A stretch of 46,632 nucleotides of DNA from Geofilum rubicundum JCM 15548 (GTDB lineage: Bacteria; Bacteroidota; Bacteroidia; Bacteroidales; Marinilabiliaceae). The DNA lies in NCBI RefSeq assembly GCF_000974365.1, contig NZ_BAZW01000031.1, positions 1 through 46,632 of the forward strand, in the 5' to 3' direction. Below are positions 35,813 to 44,643 of the stretch, piece by piece. Under the pieces are notes generated by a model. The model searched no databases. It saw nothing but the letters and a program-made list of their open reading frames with translations, and was not told where the DNA came from. Each line of letters starts with the position of its first letter. Within the stretch, counting starts at the first letter, position 1. The translations under genes were made by a program, and so were the position numbers.

Positions 35813-35861
35813 GAGGACTTAGCAATTAGTAATTATCTGTTCTTAATTAGTTGTTATGTAA

Positions 35862-35895
35862 AAAGGGCTGTCCACGCGGGCAGCCCTTTCCTTTT
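35862..35895. terminator. Bidirectional terminator
   Basis: Inverted repeat AAAGGGCTG (35862-35870) / CAGCCCTTT (35881-35889) with a 10-base loop. A T-rich CCTTTT follows on plus and a TTTTAC run on minus. It ends the LamG/cadherin-like gene and also faces the orphan T9SS tail on minus. Confidence 0.75.
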
Positions 35896-35923
35896 GGTTT
35901 AATGGTTTAATTTCTAAACGGAC

Positions 35924-36172
35924 TTAGTTAATACTGATCTTGGTCTGATAGGCTTTGCCGGAAGCCACCAACTGAAGGATGTAAAGGCTGGCGGGCAAAT
36001 GGTTTAGAGGAGCGGTGATTTTCTTCTCAAAAAAGGCCGCCTGATGGTATACCGTCCTTCCTTTGTAATCGATGAGGCTGAGCGCATAAGGCTCTTCCTG
36101 CTCAGTATTTATGCTTTGTTGTGATTGCTGGTCGGCCGGATTGGGAACCGCCAAGCCAGGGCGTTTAGGGAG
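35924..36172 (-). pseudogene. Orphan T9SS C-terminal sorting domain (gene remnant)
   Basis: About 80 codons on the minus strand that read like the last domain of a T9SS cargo protein: AVPNPADQQSQQS, then YALSLIDYKGRTVY, then LPASLYILQLVASGK. The frame is closed upstream by a TAG at about 36173, there is no ATG start, no signal peptide and no passenger domain. It lies downstream of the terminator of the 36282-39617 gene, which has its own sorting domain. Most likely the 3' remnant of a lost T9SS gene. Confidence 0.6.
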
Positions 36173-36180
36173 CTAAAACA

Positions 36181-36213
36181 AAAATACCGGTCGCGGCCAA
36201 GGCCACGACCGGT
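36181..36213 (-). terminator. Terminator of the BNR/LamG gene
   Basis: Strong hairpin: ACCGGTCG (36186-36193) / CGACCGGT (36206-36213), extended by GGCC/GGCC around an AA centre with one mismatched pair. On the minus strand it is followed by ATTTTTGTTTT. It lies about 70 bases after the stop codon of the 36282-39617 gene. Confidence 0.8.
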
Positions 36214-36281
36214 GTTTGCAAAATTCAGCGGCTAGTAGCTGAAGGGTTGCCAGCTACTCTTTCGGTTCATGATGATTAAGT

Positions 36282-39200
36282 TTAGGGTTTTTTTATCATT
36301 TTTTGTTGCCACATACGCTGGCCCTGGACGATTTCTAAGATAAAGATGCCGTGCGGTAATGTTTGTCCCAGCACCTTATGATCCGCCACGGGTTTAGTTT
36401 CCATTAGCCTTCCCGATAAATCGTAAATGGTGTAGCTGAAGGGAGCATTGGTTTCTATGGTAAAAGTCGAACGGAAGGGATTGGGATAAACAGTCAGGCC
36501 TTCTCTGGCTGGTTCTTTGGCCCATCCGGTGCTTGGGTCTCCGATTTCCAGTAAGTAGGATGGTACAATAATGCGGCCGTCGTTCGCGCTGTGCGCCATC
36601 ACGAACGACAGCCTGTTCTCTTCAAGAAGGGCCTCCCGGTCGATCAATGGTTCATTCATGCCAATATGGCTTTCCGATACGTCCAACTCGGTCCAGGTCT
36701 TCCAATGGTCCGCCGCCGAAGCAAAATAGATGCGGTAATTACCGGCTACCACGTAAATATTGTCGTTGGCATCAACGGCAATTTCATTACGGTTTCTGCC
36801 TGAGTATGCAATAACATCATTGTGCCATACTCCCTGGTCATCGCGGTAAATGTGGCGCAACTGTCCGTGGTTGATACGTCCGCCCCAGAAGTCACTGCTG
36901 TTGGGCTGATCATCCGAAATGTAGGTCTGCAGGATATGAATGCCTCCCTTGCTGTCCACCGCCTGCGATTCCTGGTTAATGAGCCCCCGGTTGGTACCCA
37001 CGGTCCACACTTTCAGTCCCTGCGAATGGATGGTCATAGGCGCCGTTCCGGCCGTGCCAACCTGCTGACCGTCGGCATTGTTCCAGGTGCGTCCATCATC
37101 GGCGCTATAGGCATAATAAACATCGTGGTTGGTCCGCGCATCCGGTGTCTGGCGCCATACCCAGGAAACGTGCAATTGGCCCGCCGGGTCATAATGTATG
37201 CCGTTGATGTAGGCGTTTTCATTGACGGAGGTTCCGTTTAAATACTCCCCGATGTAGGTCCATGCACTGGTCTGTGCGTCGTATTCCCAAAGGAAAGAGT
37301 CACCATCGCCACTCCAGCCCAGTCGGCACTCAAAGAGCAAATCCCCGTTGGGCTTGGCCACAAAGCGTGGATAGGTAACATTTTCGATGGGGGTTCCGGC
37401 TACCAGATAATTCTGTTTGCTGCCGAAAGAGGCCGCCGACCATGCTATATTTTCCGGGTCGTTGGCCAAATCCTTTACCGATTTTTTATAGCGCAAAGGA
37501 TCGTTGTGATGGTCGTACGACAAGTGAATGGTTCCGTCACCGGGCGCAATCCCCATCGAAATGGTATAGTGGTTGTCGGCAGCGCGGGCCAGCGATATCG
37601 TGTGATCGGTGAATTCAATCTCTTCCCAGTTCCCATCTGGCAACTTTCTGCGGGCAATGCATACCCTGGCCACCTGATTCCAATAGGTCACATATTGATA
37701 CCCCTTGTAGGTCATGATGGCATTTTGCTGAAAGGAGGCAAAATTGGCCCCCTCCACCGAGGTGGCTGCCGAGTTGGTGACCACACTGATGGGGAGTTTG
37801 GTTGATTGAATGAAAGCATCCGGATTGATGGTCAGTTCACCCACGGGTGAAGGCGTAGCGGGTGAATAGCTGGTGGCTTCTGTGCCTGTCAGTGTGAATT
37901 GAGTCAGGGCCACATCCAAAGTGTTGTTTTTAGCTGCATCAGCGCTTACATCGTAGGTCACCCAGAAATAATTGGTGCTCAAGGATAAATCATAGCTGCT
38001 GCTGATGGTGAAGGCATTACTGGCCGGTGTGCCGGCCGATTCTCCAATCAAATGAGCGGTATTGAAAGCGGATTGGGTACCTGTGGCATATACCTTAACG
38101 TTGGTAATGTCCGACAAAAGGGTGGTGCCTGCAGCTGAGAGATCTATCTGTGTCAGTTGCAAGAGGTCTTTTTGGTTTTGCACGTCCAATTCGAAGCGCA
38201 GGACCACATTGTCGGCCGTACCTGTATTGACCAGACGGGAGGCCTGGTAAGCCTCAGCACGGGTCATTTCCATGGGGTCAAAGATGCTCGACAGACTATA
38301 GCTGCCGCCATTGATGGTGCCATCTAAGCCGTTGCCACTCACATCGGTGGCCATCGTTGCCCGGTCGTCAAAGTCCCAATACCCCAAAAGATGTTCTTCA
38401 TTTCCGGTTAAGGGTGAAAACATGTGGTCTGTAATCTCCTGAGCGCTGCGCTCTGTGGTCCATACCCTGACTTCATCAATGCTGCCTTTTAAGGTCCGGT
38501 CGGCCACCGCATTGTCAAAACCCAGATAGGTAATACCGTCAAAAAGGTAGTTATTGAACGAAGTACCTGTCTCTGTAAACGGATGTCCGTTGATGTAGAG
38601 CGTTTTGCTATTGGAGGTAACCACCAGTGCCACATGGTTCCATTGTCCGGGTACCGGTTTTATGTCCGGCACTTCAGAGGCACCGTTCCATACACCCTTT
38701 ATTTTTGTCACATCGGCCCAGCGGTCGTATTGTACGCCACTGTTACTGGAGGCGCCGCGGTTGTACCAAAGGGTGGCGTAGTAGTTTTGATTGGCCTCCG
38801 GTTTATACCACATTTCTATGGTGACAGGCAGTGAGGCGATATTAAAGGGCGGCAGGGCCACGTTACTGTTGGCACCGTTAGAACCTCCGGGGAGTGTCAT
38901 GCCAAAATTATAGTCTTCGATGTTTTCCGAATCGCACACATCGCCAATGCCATCACCGTCAATGTCCGATTGGTCGGGGTTGTAGACGGCGGGACAGTTA
39001 TCCTTAAATGCAGGAATTCCATCGGCATCATCATCGGAACTGTCCACCGAAGGGGGATAGGTGCCCACCTGATCCACTGCAACCACTTCTGCGATATTTA
39101 GTTGATCAGAGTCGCCCTGAGAATTGTGAACGGCAGTCCAGTGGGCCAGCTCACCGACAGGTTGCTTTCTAAAGGCCGCACCCGCGTATATGAGTTGCGG

Positions 39201-39617
39201 ACTGTCCATTTGATCGGTTTGTGCGTAGGTGTCGTAAGTAAAGGTGTTGAAGTTGACTACCAACCATGCCCGGTAAATGGTATTGAAAAGGGTGGGCACC
39301 GAAGTGCCGGCCTCATAAGCAAAACCTCCGCCATTGCGCACATCCAGAAATCCGGTGGCGGTGTTGAAACGTAAGGCTGCGGAGTAATCGGACCAGTCGG
39401 CAATGGTTCCTTCGGAAAGTGTGAATACGGCATCGGCATGGCCATCACCCCCTTCATCGGTGATTTGAAAGGACGTGTACAGGATGATGTCTCCGCTTAC
39501 CGGAGGCTCCAAAAGACCAGTCTGGTCAATGGCCGGCTGGGCAATGGCTAATGCTGAAAAAGCCAGGAACGGGAGCAATAACAGCCCTTCTTTGAATCGC
39601 TTGTATTTGTTTTTCAT
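36282..39617 (-). CDS. LamG and BNR_4 beta-propeller protein (ulvan-lyase/GH145-like) with T9SS tail
   Basis: An 1111-residue secreted protein. Modules: signal peptide 1-26; an unnamed beta domain 30-180 shared with the 32660-35812 protein (ADAVFTLSEGTIADWSDY); thrombospondin type-3-like calcium motifs about 193-232 (DDDADGIP, DIDGDGIGDVCD); LamG about 240-425; a BNR-associated beta-sandwich about 450-595; a BNR_4-type seven-bladed propeller about 615-1025; T9SS domain (VYPNPFRSTFTI). The propeller has DNHYTISMG and IHLSYDHHNDPLRYKKS, whose His/His and Arg/Tyr resemble the catalytic set of PL24/PL25 ulvan lyases and relatives of GH145. Lyase versus rhamnosidase cannot be decided here. A lyase would fit the GH105 gene at 44. 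Confidence 0.8.
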   Translation of the reverse strand: MKNKYKRFKEGLLLLPFLAFSALAIAQPAIDQTGLLEPPVSGDIILYTSFQITDEGGDGHADAVFTLSEGTIADWSDYSAALRFNTATGFLDVRNGGGFAYEAGTSVPTLFNTIYRAWLVVNFNTFTYDTYAQTDQMDSPQLIYAGAAFRKQPVGELAHWTAVHNSQGDSDQLNIAEVVAVDQVGTYPPSVDSSDDDADGIPAFKDNCPAVYNPDQSDIDGDGIGDVCDSENIEDYNFGMTLPGGSNGANSNVALPPFNIASLPVTIEMWYKPEANQNYYATLWYNRGASSNSGVQYDRWADVTKIKGVWNGASEVPDIKPVPGQWNHVALVVTSNSKTLYINGHPFTETGTSFNNYLFDGITYLGFDNAVADRTLKGSIDEVRVWTTERSAQEITDHMFSPLTGNEEHLLGYWDFDDRATMATDVSGNGLDGTINGGSYSLSSIFDPMEMTRAEAYQASRLVNTGTADNVVLRFELDVQNQKDLLQLTQIDLSAAGTTLLSDITNVKVYATGTQSAFNTAHLIGESAGTPASNAFTISSSYDLSLSTNYFWVTYDVSADAAKNNTLDVALTQFTLTGTEATSYSPATPSPVGELTINPDAFIQSTKLPISVVTNSAATSVEGANFASFQQNAIMTYKGYQYVTYWNQVARVCIARRKLPDGNWEEIEFTDHTISLARAADNHYTISMGIAPGDGTIHLSYDHHNDPLRYKKSVKDLANDPENIAWSAASFGSKQNYLVAGTPIENVTYPRFVAKPNGDLLFECRLGWSGDGDSFLWEYDAQTSAWTYIGEYLNGTSVNENAYINGIHYDPAGQLHVSWVWRQTPDARTNHDVYYAYSADDGRTWNNADGQQVGTAGTAPMTIHSQGLKVWTVGTNRGLINQESQAVDSKGGIHILQTYISDDQPNSSDFWGGRINHGQLRHIYRDDQGVWHNDVIAYSGRNRNEIAVDANDNIYVVAGNYRIYFASAADHWKTWTELDVSESHIGMNEPLIDREALLEENRLSFVMAHSANDGRIIVPSYLLEIGDPSTGWAKEPAREGLTVYPNPFRSTFTIETNAPFSYTIYDLSGRLMETKPVADHKVLGQTLPHGIFILEIVQGQRMWQQKMIKKP

Positions 39618-39927
39618 GCGTAAAAAAAATTGAATTGTATGGATGGATGCTTGCTGAAAATTTAAGGTTAAAATTATTCAATATAGTTGTTAAAAATTGT
39701 CAGCATTTCTGTGGTTTTTGGCAGGTTTTCGATATAAGTGTTAATTATTCGACAGACGCTGTTGAGTTTTTGATATCAGACGCCGGTTTTGGTTAATAGG
39801 GGTAAAAAAATATCAAAAAGGGTAGGGGATTTGTTCAGTTAGATTTTCTTGCACCAATCGTCAATTTTGTGCCAAAGATTTAGAGATAAAAGCCTTTTAT
39901 TTGGTTGTTAAATTAAAACCTACAAAA
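39618..39927. promoter_or_regulatory. Divergent intergenic region
   Basis: A 310-base A/T-rich divergent spacer between the BNR protein gene (minus) and the GH43-DUF2264-GH16 unit (plus). It must hold both promoters, but no box pair with acceptable spacing was found. No ORF or hairpin of note. Confidence 0.3.
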
Positions 39928-41096
39928 ATGGTATCACTGTTAAGTATTGGACTGCGATGGGGTATGCAACTATTGGCACTTGTTTTTTTATTCTATTTTA
40001 GCGCTTCAACGAATTCTGAAGGATTGCGTATCAATCAAACCTTTACACCCGGCGAGTTGTGGTGGGACAATGAGGGAACGCATATCAATGCCCATGGCGG
40101 CGGTATTCTATATCATGATCATACCTATTATTGGTTTGGGGAACATAAAACGGCCGGACGGGGCGGCAACACCGCCCTTGTCGGCGTACAGGTCTATGCG
40201 TCCAGAGATTTGCTAAACTGGAGCAACGAAGGAGTGGCTTTAAGTGTGGTGGATGAAGCGGGCCACGATATTGAAAGAGGCGCGGTGATTGAGCGGCCCA
40301 AAGTGGTCTATAATGAATCAACCGGAAAGTTTGTGATGTGGTTTCATCTGGAACTAAAGGGACAGGGGTATATCGCGGCACGGGCCGGGGTGGCTGTTGC
40401 CGAGGAAGTTACGGGGCCTTATACCTTTATTGAGTCGCTCAGGCCCAATGCACAACATTGGCCGGTCAATATGGATGCGGATTTTAAAAACCAGGATGTT
40501 GATTTGGATCAATATGAGTGGTGGACGCCCCGATGGCGCAAAGCTGTGGATGAAGGGCTTTTTGTGCGACGCGATTTCGAGGGGGGACAGATGTCGCGCG
40601 ACATGACTGTTTTTGTCGATGATGATGGTAAGGCCTATCATGTTTTCTCTTCCGAAGAAAACCTGACCATTCATATTGCAGAGCTGTCGGACGACTATCT
40701 GTCGCATACCGGACGCTACATTCGAATTTTTCCCGGGGGACACAATGAGGCGCCGGCGCTTTTCAAGCACGAGGCAGATATTATATGATCACCTCAGGTT
40801 GCACCGGCTGGGATCCCAATGCGGCCAGGTCGGCCATGGCTACCAGTATTTGGGGTCCGTGGGAAATGTTGGGTAATCCCTGTGTGGGTGAAGGGGCAGA
40901 CCTGACTTTTCATTCGCAAAGCACTTTTGTGTTGCCTGTGGCTGGTAAGGAGGGAGCATTTATTTTTATGGGCGATCGGTGGCGTCCGCGCAACCCGATC
41001 GACGGCCGGTATGTATGGCTGCCCATTAAATTTGAGGGACACAAACCGGTCATTGAGTGGCATGAAGAATGGGACCTTTCCGTTTTTGATGAGTAG
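39928..41096 (+). CDS. GH43 exo-beta-1,3-galactanase-like enzyme, frameshifted near 40773
   Basis: A secreted GH43 enzyme of 389 residues once the frame is restored. The ATG at 39928 is preferred over the TTG at 39901 and starts a signal peptide (LLALVFLFYFSAS). Seen: INAHGGGILYHDHTYYWFGE near the N-terminus, ERPKV, SRDMTVFVDDDGKAY and GHNEAPALFKHE, then YYMITSGCTGWDPN. These blocks match the GH43_24/GH43_34 group, which includes exo-beta-1,3-galactanases; the N-terminal base Asp of other GH43s is replaced by the AHGGG segment. The frame breaks at GAGGCAG (40771-40777): one extra G gives KHEGRYYMITSGC. Subfamily is moderately sure, substrate inferred. Confidence 0.72.
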
Positions 41097-41178
41097 TTAA
41101 GGCGACCTATGGTTGTCTGTTTCAGATGGCGACAACAATGGTCATGGATGTATTTCTCAATGAATCTTTTAATAACAG

Positions 41179-41210
41179 ATCGTTAGGTGGATAGATCATT
41201 AGGTGGATAG
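41179..41210 (+). repeat. 16-bp tandem repeat, two copies
   Basis: ATCGTTAGGTGGATAG (41179-41194) is followed directly by ATCATTAGGTGGATAG (41195-41210), one mismatch. It lies in the 240-base spacer before the DUF2264 gene, which otherwise shows no gene. Confidence 0.85.
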
Positions 41211-41336
41211 GTGAAAATAAATCCATGATATTCAATAAATTATGTCCTTGACGTTAAAAGGTGTAAGTTGTTTAAAATTAAGCATTTACAAAGTAGTAAC
41301 AAGCTATTATATTAATAATCAGTAATTTTTGTACAG

Positions 41337-43335
41337 ATGATCCGTTTTGGTAAATTATTCTCAGTCAGTCTTTTGCTTGTTTCACTGGTGTGGATGTCCT
41401 GCGCACCAAAAAATGCCCTACGAAAGGAAGTGCCGGAAGGCGTGTTTCAGGTAGAAAACCCGGATTATTCGGTGAGTCCCTATACCGGGCTAACGAGAGC
41501 GCATTGGAAGGATGCGGCGCTATACTTATTGGAGGGGGCATTTTGCTATATAGAGGAACTGGATGATCCCATGCGCTTTCCCAAGCAGCCGGGAAAAAGT
41601 TATCCCCAGGATGGATCCTATAATGTTACCGAGAATTTGGAGGGCTTATGTCGTACCTTGTTTATGGCAGCGCCTTTGCTCAAAGAAGATCCGGAACTGG
41701 TGATCAATGGCATTCAGGTGGGGGAATATTACCGCCATCAAATGAAGATGCTGCTCGATCCGGATGGTCCGATGTTTATTAAACACATGAGTCAACCCGG
41801 CTGGATTTCACAAATATTGGTTGAGTTCGGTGCCCTTGCCATTTCTATGTCAGTGGCCCCTGAAGTATTGTGGGAGCCTTTTGATCAGGAAACCAAAGAT
41901 GCTTTGGCGGCTTTGATGATCAGCTATGGCAATGGTCCAACGGTGGGTTCCAACTGGCGCTTTTTCAATATTTTTGTGTTGAGTTTCTACCAGGAGCGGG
42001 GTTATGATATTGATGAGCCCTGATGGTGGAGTATATTGAAAAGTCGCTGGACCAATACCGCGGCGAGGGTTGGTACAATGACAGTCCGGCCTACGATTTT
42101 TACAGCATGTGGTCCTTTCAAATGTATGGTAAATTGTGGAGCGAACTTTACGGTGAACGCCATTATCCGGAATACGCCAGTGCTTTCCAGGCCAATTTTT
42201 CCGACTTGTCTGATAACTACCCCTATCTTTTGATGAAGACGGGGAGATGATTATGTGGGGACGCAGTATGGCCTATCGCATGGCCGCAGCTGTGCCTTTT
42301 CCGTTGATGGGATGGGATGTGGATGAGGACATTAATTATGGATGGATGCGCCGGATAGCTTCTTCTACCTTGTTGCAGTTTATGCAACATCCCGAGTTTT
42401 TGCAGGACAGTGTGCCTACTTTGGGCTTTTACGGTGCTTTTGAGCCTGCGGTTCAGATTTATAGCTGCCGCGCCAGTGTTTACTGGATGGGTAAGTTGTT
42501 TATGGGTTTGCTGGTGCCGGAAGACAGTCCGTTTTGGACAGCCACCGAGAACAATGGTGCCTGGGACAATGCGTTTGAAGCCGATCAGGTCTATAACAAG
42601 TTCCAACCGGGCTCAGAGATTCTGATTACCAACTACCCCAATATAGGGGCTTCAGAGGTGCGTTCGTGGTGTCATGAAAGGGTGGCCGACGACTGGCAAA
42701 AATTCCGGTCGACCGAGAATTACAACCGATTGGCTTACAACACAGAATTTCATTGGCAGGCGGATGGCGCCAACGGGGAGGTGGCTATGAATTACTTGTT
42801 CCTGAATGACAAGCAGGAGTGGGAGGCTTTTCGATTGTATGATTTTCAAAAGTTTGAAAAGGGGATATATTACCGGGATGTGGTATTGGAGACCAATGAG
42901 GAATGGGCCATGAATCTGGCTGATATTCCGCTGCCCAATGGTATTTTGCGGGTTGATCGTCAATTGAGCCCACAGACGGTTCAAATGCGCCTGGGGCATT
43001 ATGCCTTGCCCGATCTGGGCCATGGCATTGAAGTCTCTTCCAGAGAAGTGAAAGGGCATTCTGTGACCATCCTGGATAACGGAAGCCATCAGTTGGCCAT
43101 GGTGCCACTGCTGGGGTGGGGTCAGACCGAAGTGGTGAGTGCTGAAGGTTTGCATCCCATAAGTGAAAAAAGTAAAGTTTTGGTGGTGACCGGAACTTAT
43201 GAACCAGAGACAAATTCTAATCCCATTTATGCCACACTGATGTTGTGGAAAAAGTCGGGTGAGTCCTGGTCCGACGAAGAACTTTTACCCGTTGAGGTTT
43301 CACCTTCTCTGATAATTTTGAGGAAATCGTCATAG
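41337..43335 (+). CDS. DUF2264 (GH154-like) lipoprotein, two frameshifts
   Basis: A DUF2264-family protein, 666 residues when two one-base losses are repaired. DUF2264 proteins include the GH154 beta-glucuronidases found in arabinogalactan loci. Seen: lipobox VWMSC (Cys22), YTGLTRAHWKDAALYLLEG, WFGAL-like and GWYNDSPAYDFYSMWSFQMYG in the (alpha/alpha) barrel, EDGEMIMWGRSMAYR, then a beta-rich C-terminal half to 43335. Break 1 near 42016: ...YDIDEP then MVEYIEKSL; CCC to CCCC gives EPLMVEYI. Break 2 near 42228: TTTT to TTTTT gives YLFDEDGEMIMWGR. All three frames carry family-typical sequence, so the gene is probably intact in the organism. Enzyme assignment to GH154 is inferred from family. 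Confidence 0.72.
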
Positions 43336-43395
43336 AAAAATCAAATAATGAAACCGTTATTGTCGATTTTGGCAAATAACTAAATAAAGAACGAA

Positions 43396-44253
43396 ATGAG
43401 ATGGATTTGGGTGGTAGGCATGCTTGTATGGGCCGGTTGCAACATACAAAGTAATCAATCGGGCAGTTTTGTTCTGGCCCCTAAAGGCTACGAACTGGTC
43501 TGGTCCGATGAATTCGAGACAGACGGAAAGCCGGATGAGCAATTCTGGAATTTTGAGGAAGGCTTTGTCCGTAACCAGGAGCTGCAATGGTACAGCTCAA
43601 AGAATGTATTCATTGAAGACGGCATATTGGTATTTGAGGCGAGACGTGAGGAATACAATAACCCCAATTATAACCCATCGAGCGATGACTGGCGTTATAA
43701 CCGGGAATTTATTGACTACACCTCCGGTTTAATCAAGACCAACGGTAAGTTTTCCTTTCAGTATGGTATTGTGGAGGTTAAAGCCAGAATTGATACCAGT
43801 AAAGGGTCCTGGCCGGCTATATGGACTTTGGGAAATGAAAGACGATGGCCCGCCAACGGAGAAATTGATATTTTGGAATATTACCGGGTCAATGATGCCC
43901 CCAAAATTCTTGCCAATGCTGCCTGGTCGGTAGACGACAGTTGGGACGCTGTGTGGGACTCTGAGGTGATGGACTATAGCGATTTTTTGGCCAAGGATCC
44001 GGAATGGCATGAGAAGTTTCATGTGTGGAAAATGGATTGGGATGAAGATTTTATTCGTCTCTACCTGGATGATGAATTGCTCAATGAAGTGGACCTGACC
44101 AAAACCATCCACCCGGATGGTTTTAATCCCTTTCATCAACCGCACTATATACTTCTCAATTTGGCTGTTGGCTCCAATGGGGGCGATCCGTCCGACACCG
44201 AATTCCCCATTCGCTATGAAGTAGATTACGTCCGTGTCTTTCAAAAGAAGTGA
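43396..44253 (+). CDS. GH16 endo-beta-1,3-glycanase lipoprotein
   Basis: A 285-residue lipid-anchored GH16 (subfamily 3-like) enzyme: lipobox VWAGC (Cys15), YELVWSDEFETDG opening, then GSWPAIWTLG and the catalytic NGEIDILEYY (Glu156 nucleophile, Asp158, Glu161 acid/base). The end KFHVWKMDWDEDFIRLYLDD and YEVDYVRVFQK is typical. GH16_3 enzymes cut beta-1,3-glucan (laminarin), and some Bacteroidetes members cut beta-1,3-galactan. Neighbouring exo-galactanase-like GH43 and DUF2264 genes favour the second option, but this is inference. Last gene of the unit; spacing 60 bases to DUF2264. Confidence 0.88.
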   Translation: MRWIWVVGMLVWAGCNIQSNQSGSFVLAPKGYELVWSDEFETDGKPDEQFWNFEEGFVRNQELQWYSSKNVFIEDGILVFEARREEYNNPNYNPSSDDWRYNREFIDYTSGLIKTNGKFSFQYGIVEVKARIDTSKGSWPAIWTLGNERRWPANGEIDILEYYRVNDAPKILANAAWSVDDSWDAVWDSEVMDYSDFLAKDPEWHEKFHVWKMDWDEDFIRLYLDDELLNEVDLTKTIHPDGFNPFHQPHYILLNLAVGSNGGDPSDTEFPIRYEVDYVRVFQKK

Positions 44254-44643
44254 TCTGAATTTTGCAATCTCTTAAATTATAGTGTTTTGCAATTTGTAGC
44301 GAACTCCGGATAAGACGGTTTTAATAGAGAATTAAATCTTTAATAGTCTTAAAATAAATGAACCAAAAGTAGGTGTAAGGTCTTATTGATAAGGTTTTAT
44401 CCTGTTTTTTATGCCCTATAACATAATAGGGCTTGCGGTTTTTATGCTATATAACATTTCAATGACCTTGTATCTTTAATATGTCCATAATATTAGGTTT
44501 TAAATATTTGATAAACAGAGGTTTGATTGTTTTTGTTTCAAATTTGTAGCAATTGGTTAATAATACTTAAATAGGAGGGTGTTTTATTCAATTAAAGTAA
44601 TTTTGCAGTAATTGAATTAGCAAACATTTATACCAGATATTCT
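44254..44643 (+). promoter_or_regulatory. Intergenic region with promoter candidate for the biotin carrier gene
   Basis: A 390-base spacer, A/T rich. It has the terminator at 44413-44443 and a TAATTTTG (44598-44605) matching the -7 consensus TAnnTTTG, 38 bases before the start codon, but without a clear -33 box. The 10-mer AATTTGTAGC occurs at 44291-44300 and 44541-44550. No gene seen. Confidence 0.35.
44413..44443 (+). terminator. Probable Rho-independent terminator after GH16
   Basis: GCCCTAT (44413-44419) / ATAGGGC (44426-44432) hairpin, 6-base loop, then TTGCGGTTTTT. It is about 160 bases after the GH16 stop codon, so it may close the GH43-DUF2264-GH16 unit. The short stem makes it less certain. 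Confidence 0.55.

Noticed and set aside
40785-41096. Independent small gene starting MITSGCTGW
   Set aside because: It is the C-terminal part of the GH43 enzyme in the shifted frame.
42023-42250. Separate 75-codon gene overlapping its neighbours by 1-4 bases
   Set aside because: Its sequence is the middle of the DUF2264 protein; it has no signal peptide and is explained by two single-base losses.
44254-44643. tRNA or riboswitch in the long spacer before the biotin carrier gene
   Set aside because: No cloverleaf or conserved riboswitch core was found by eye; only a short hairpin terminator and A/T-rich sequence.
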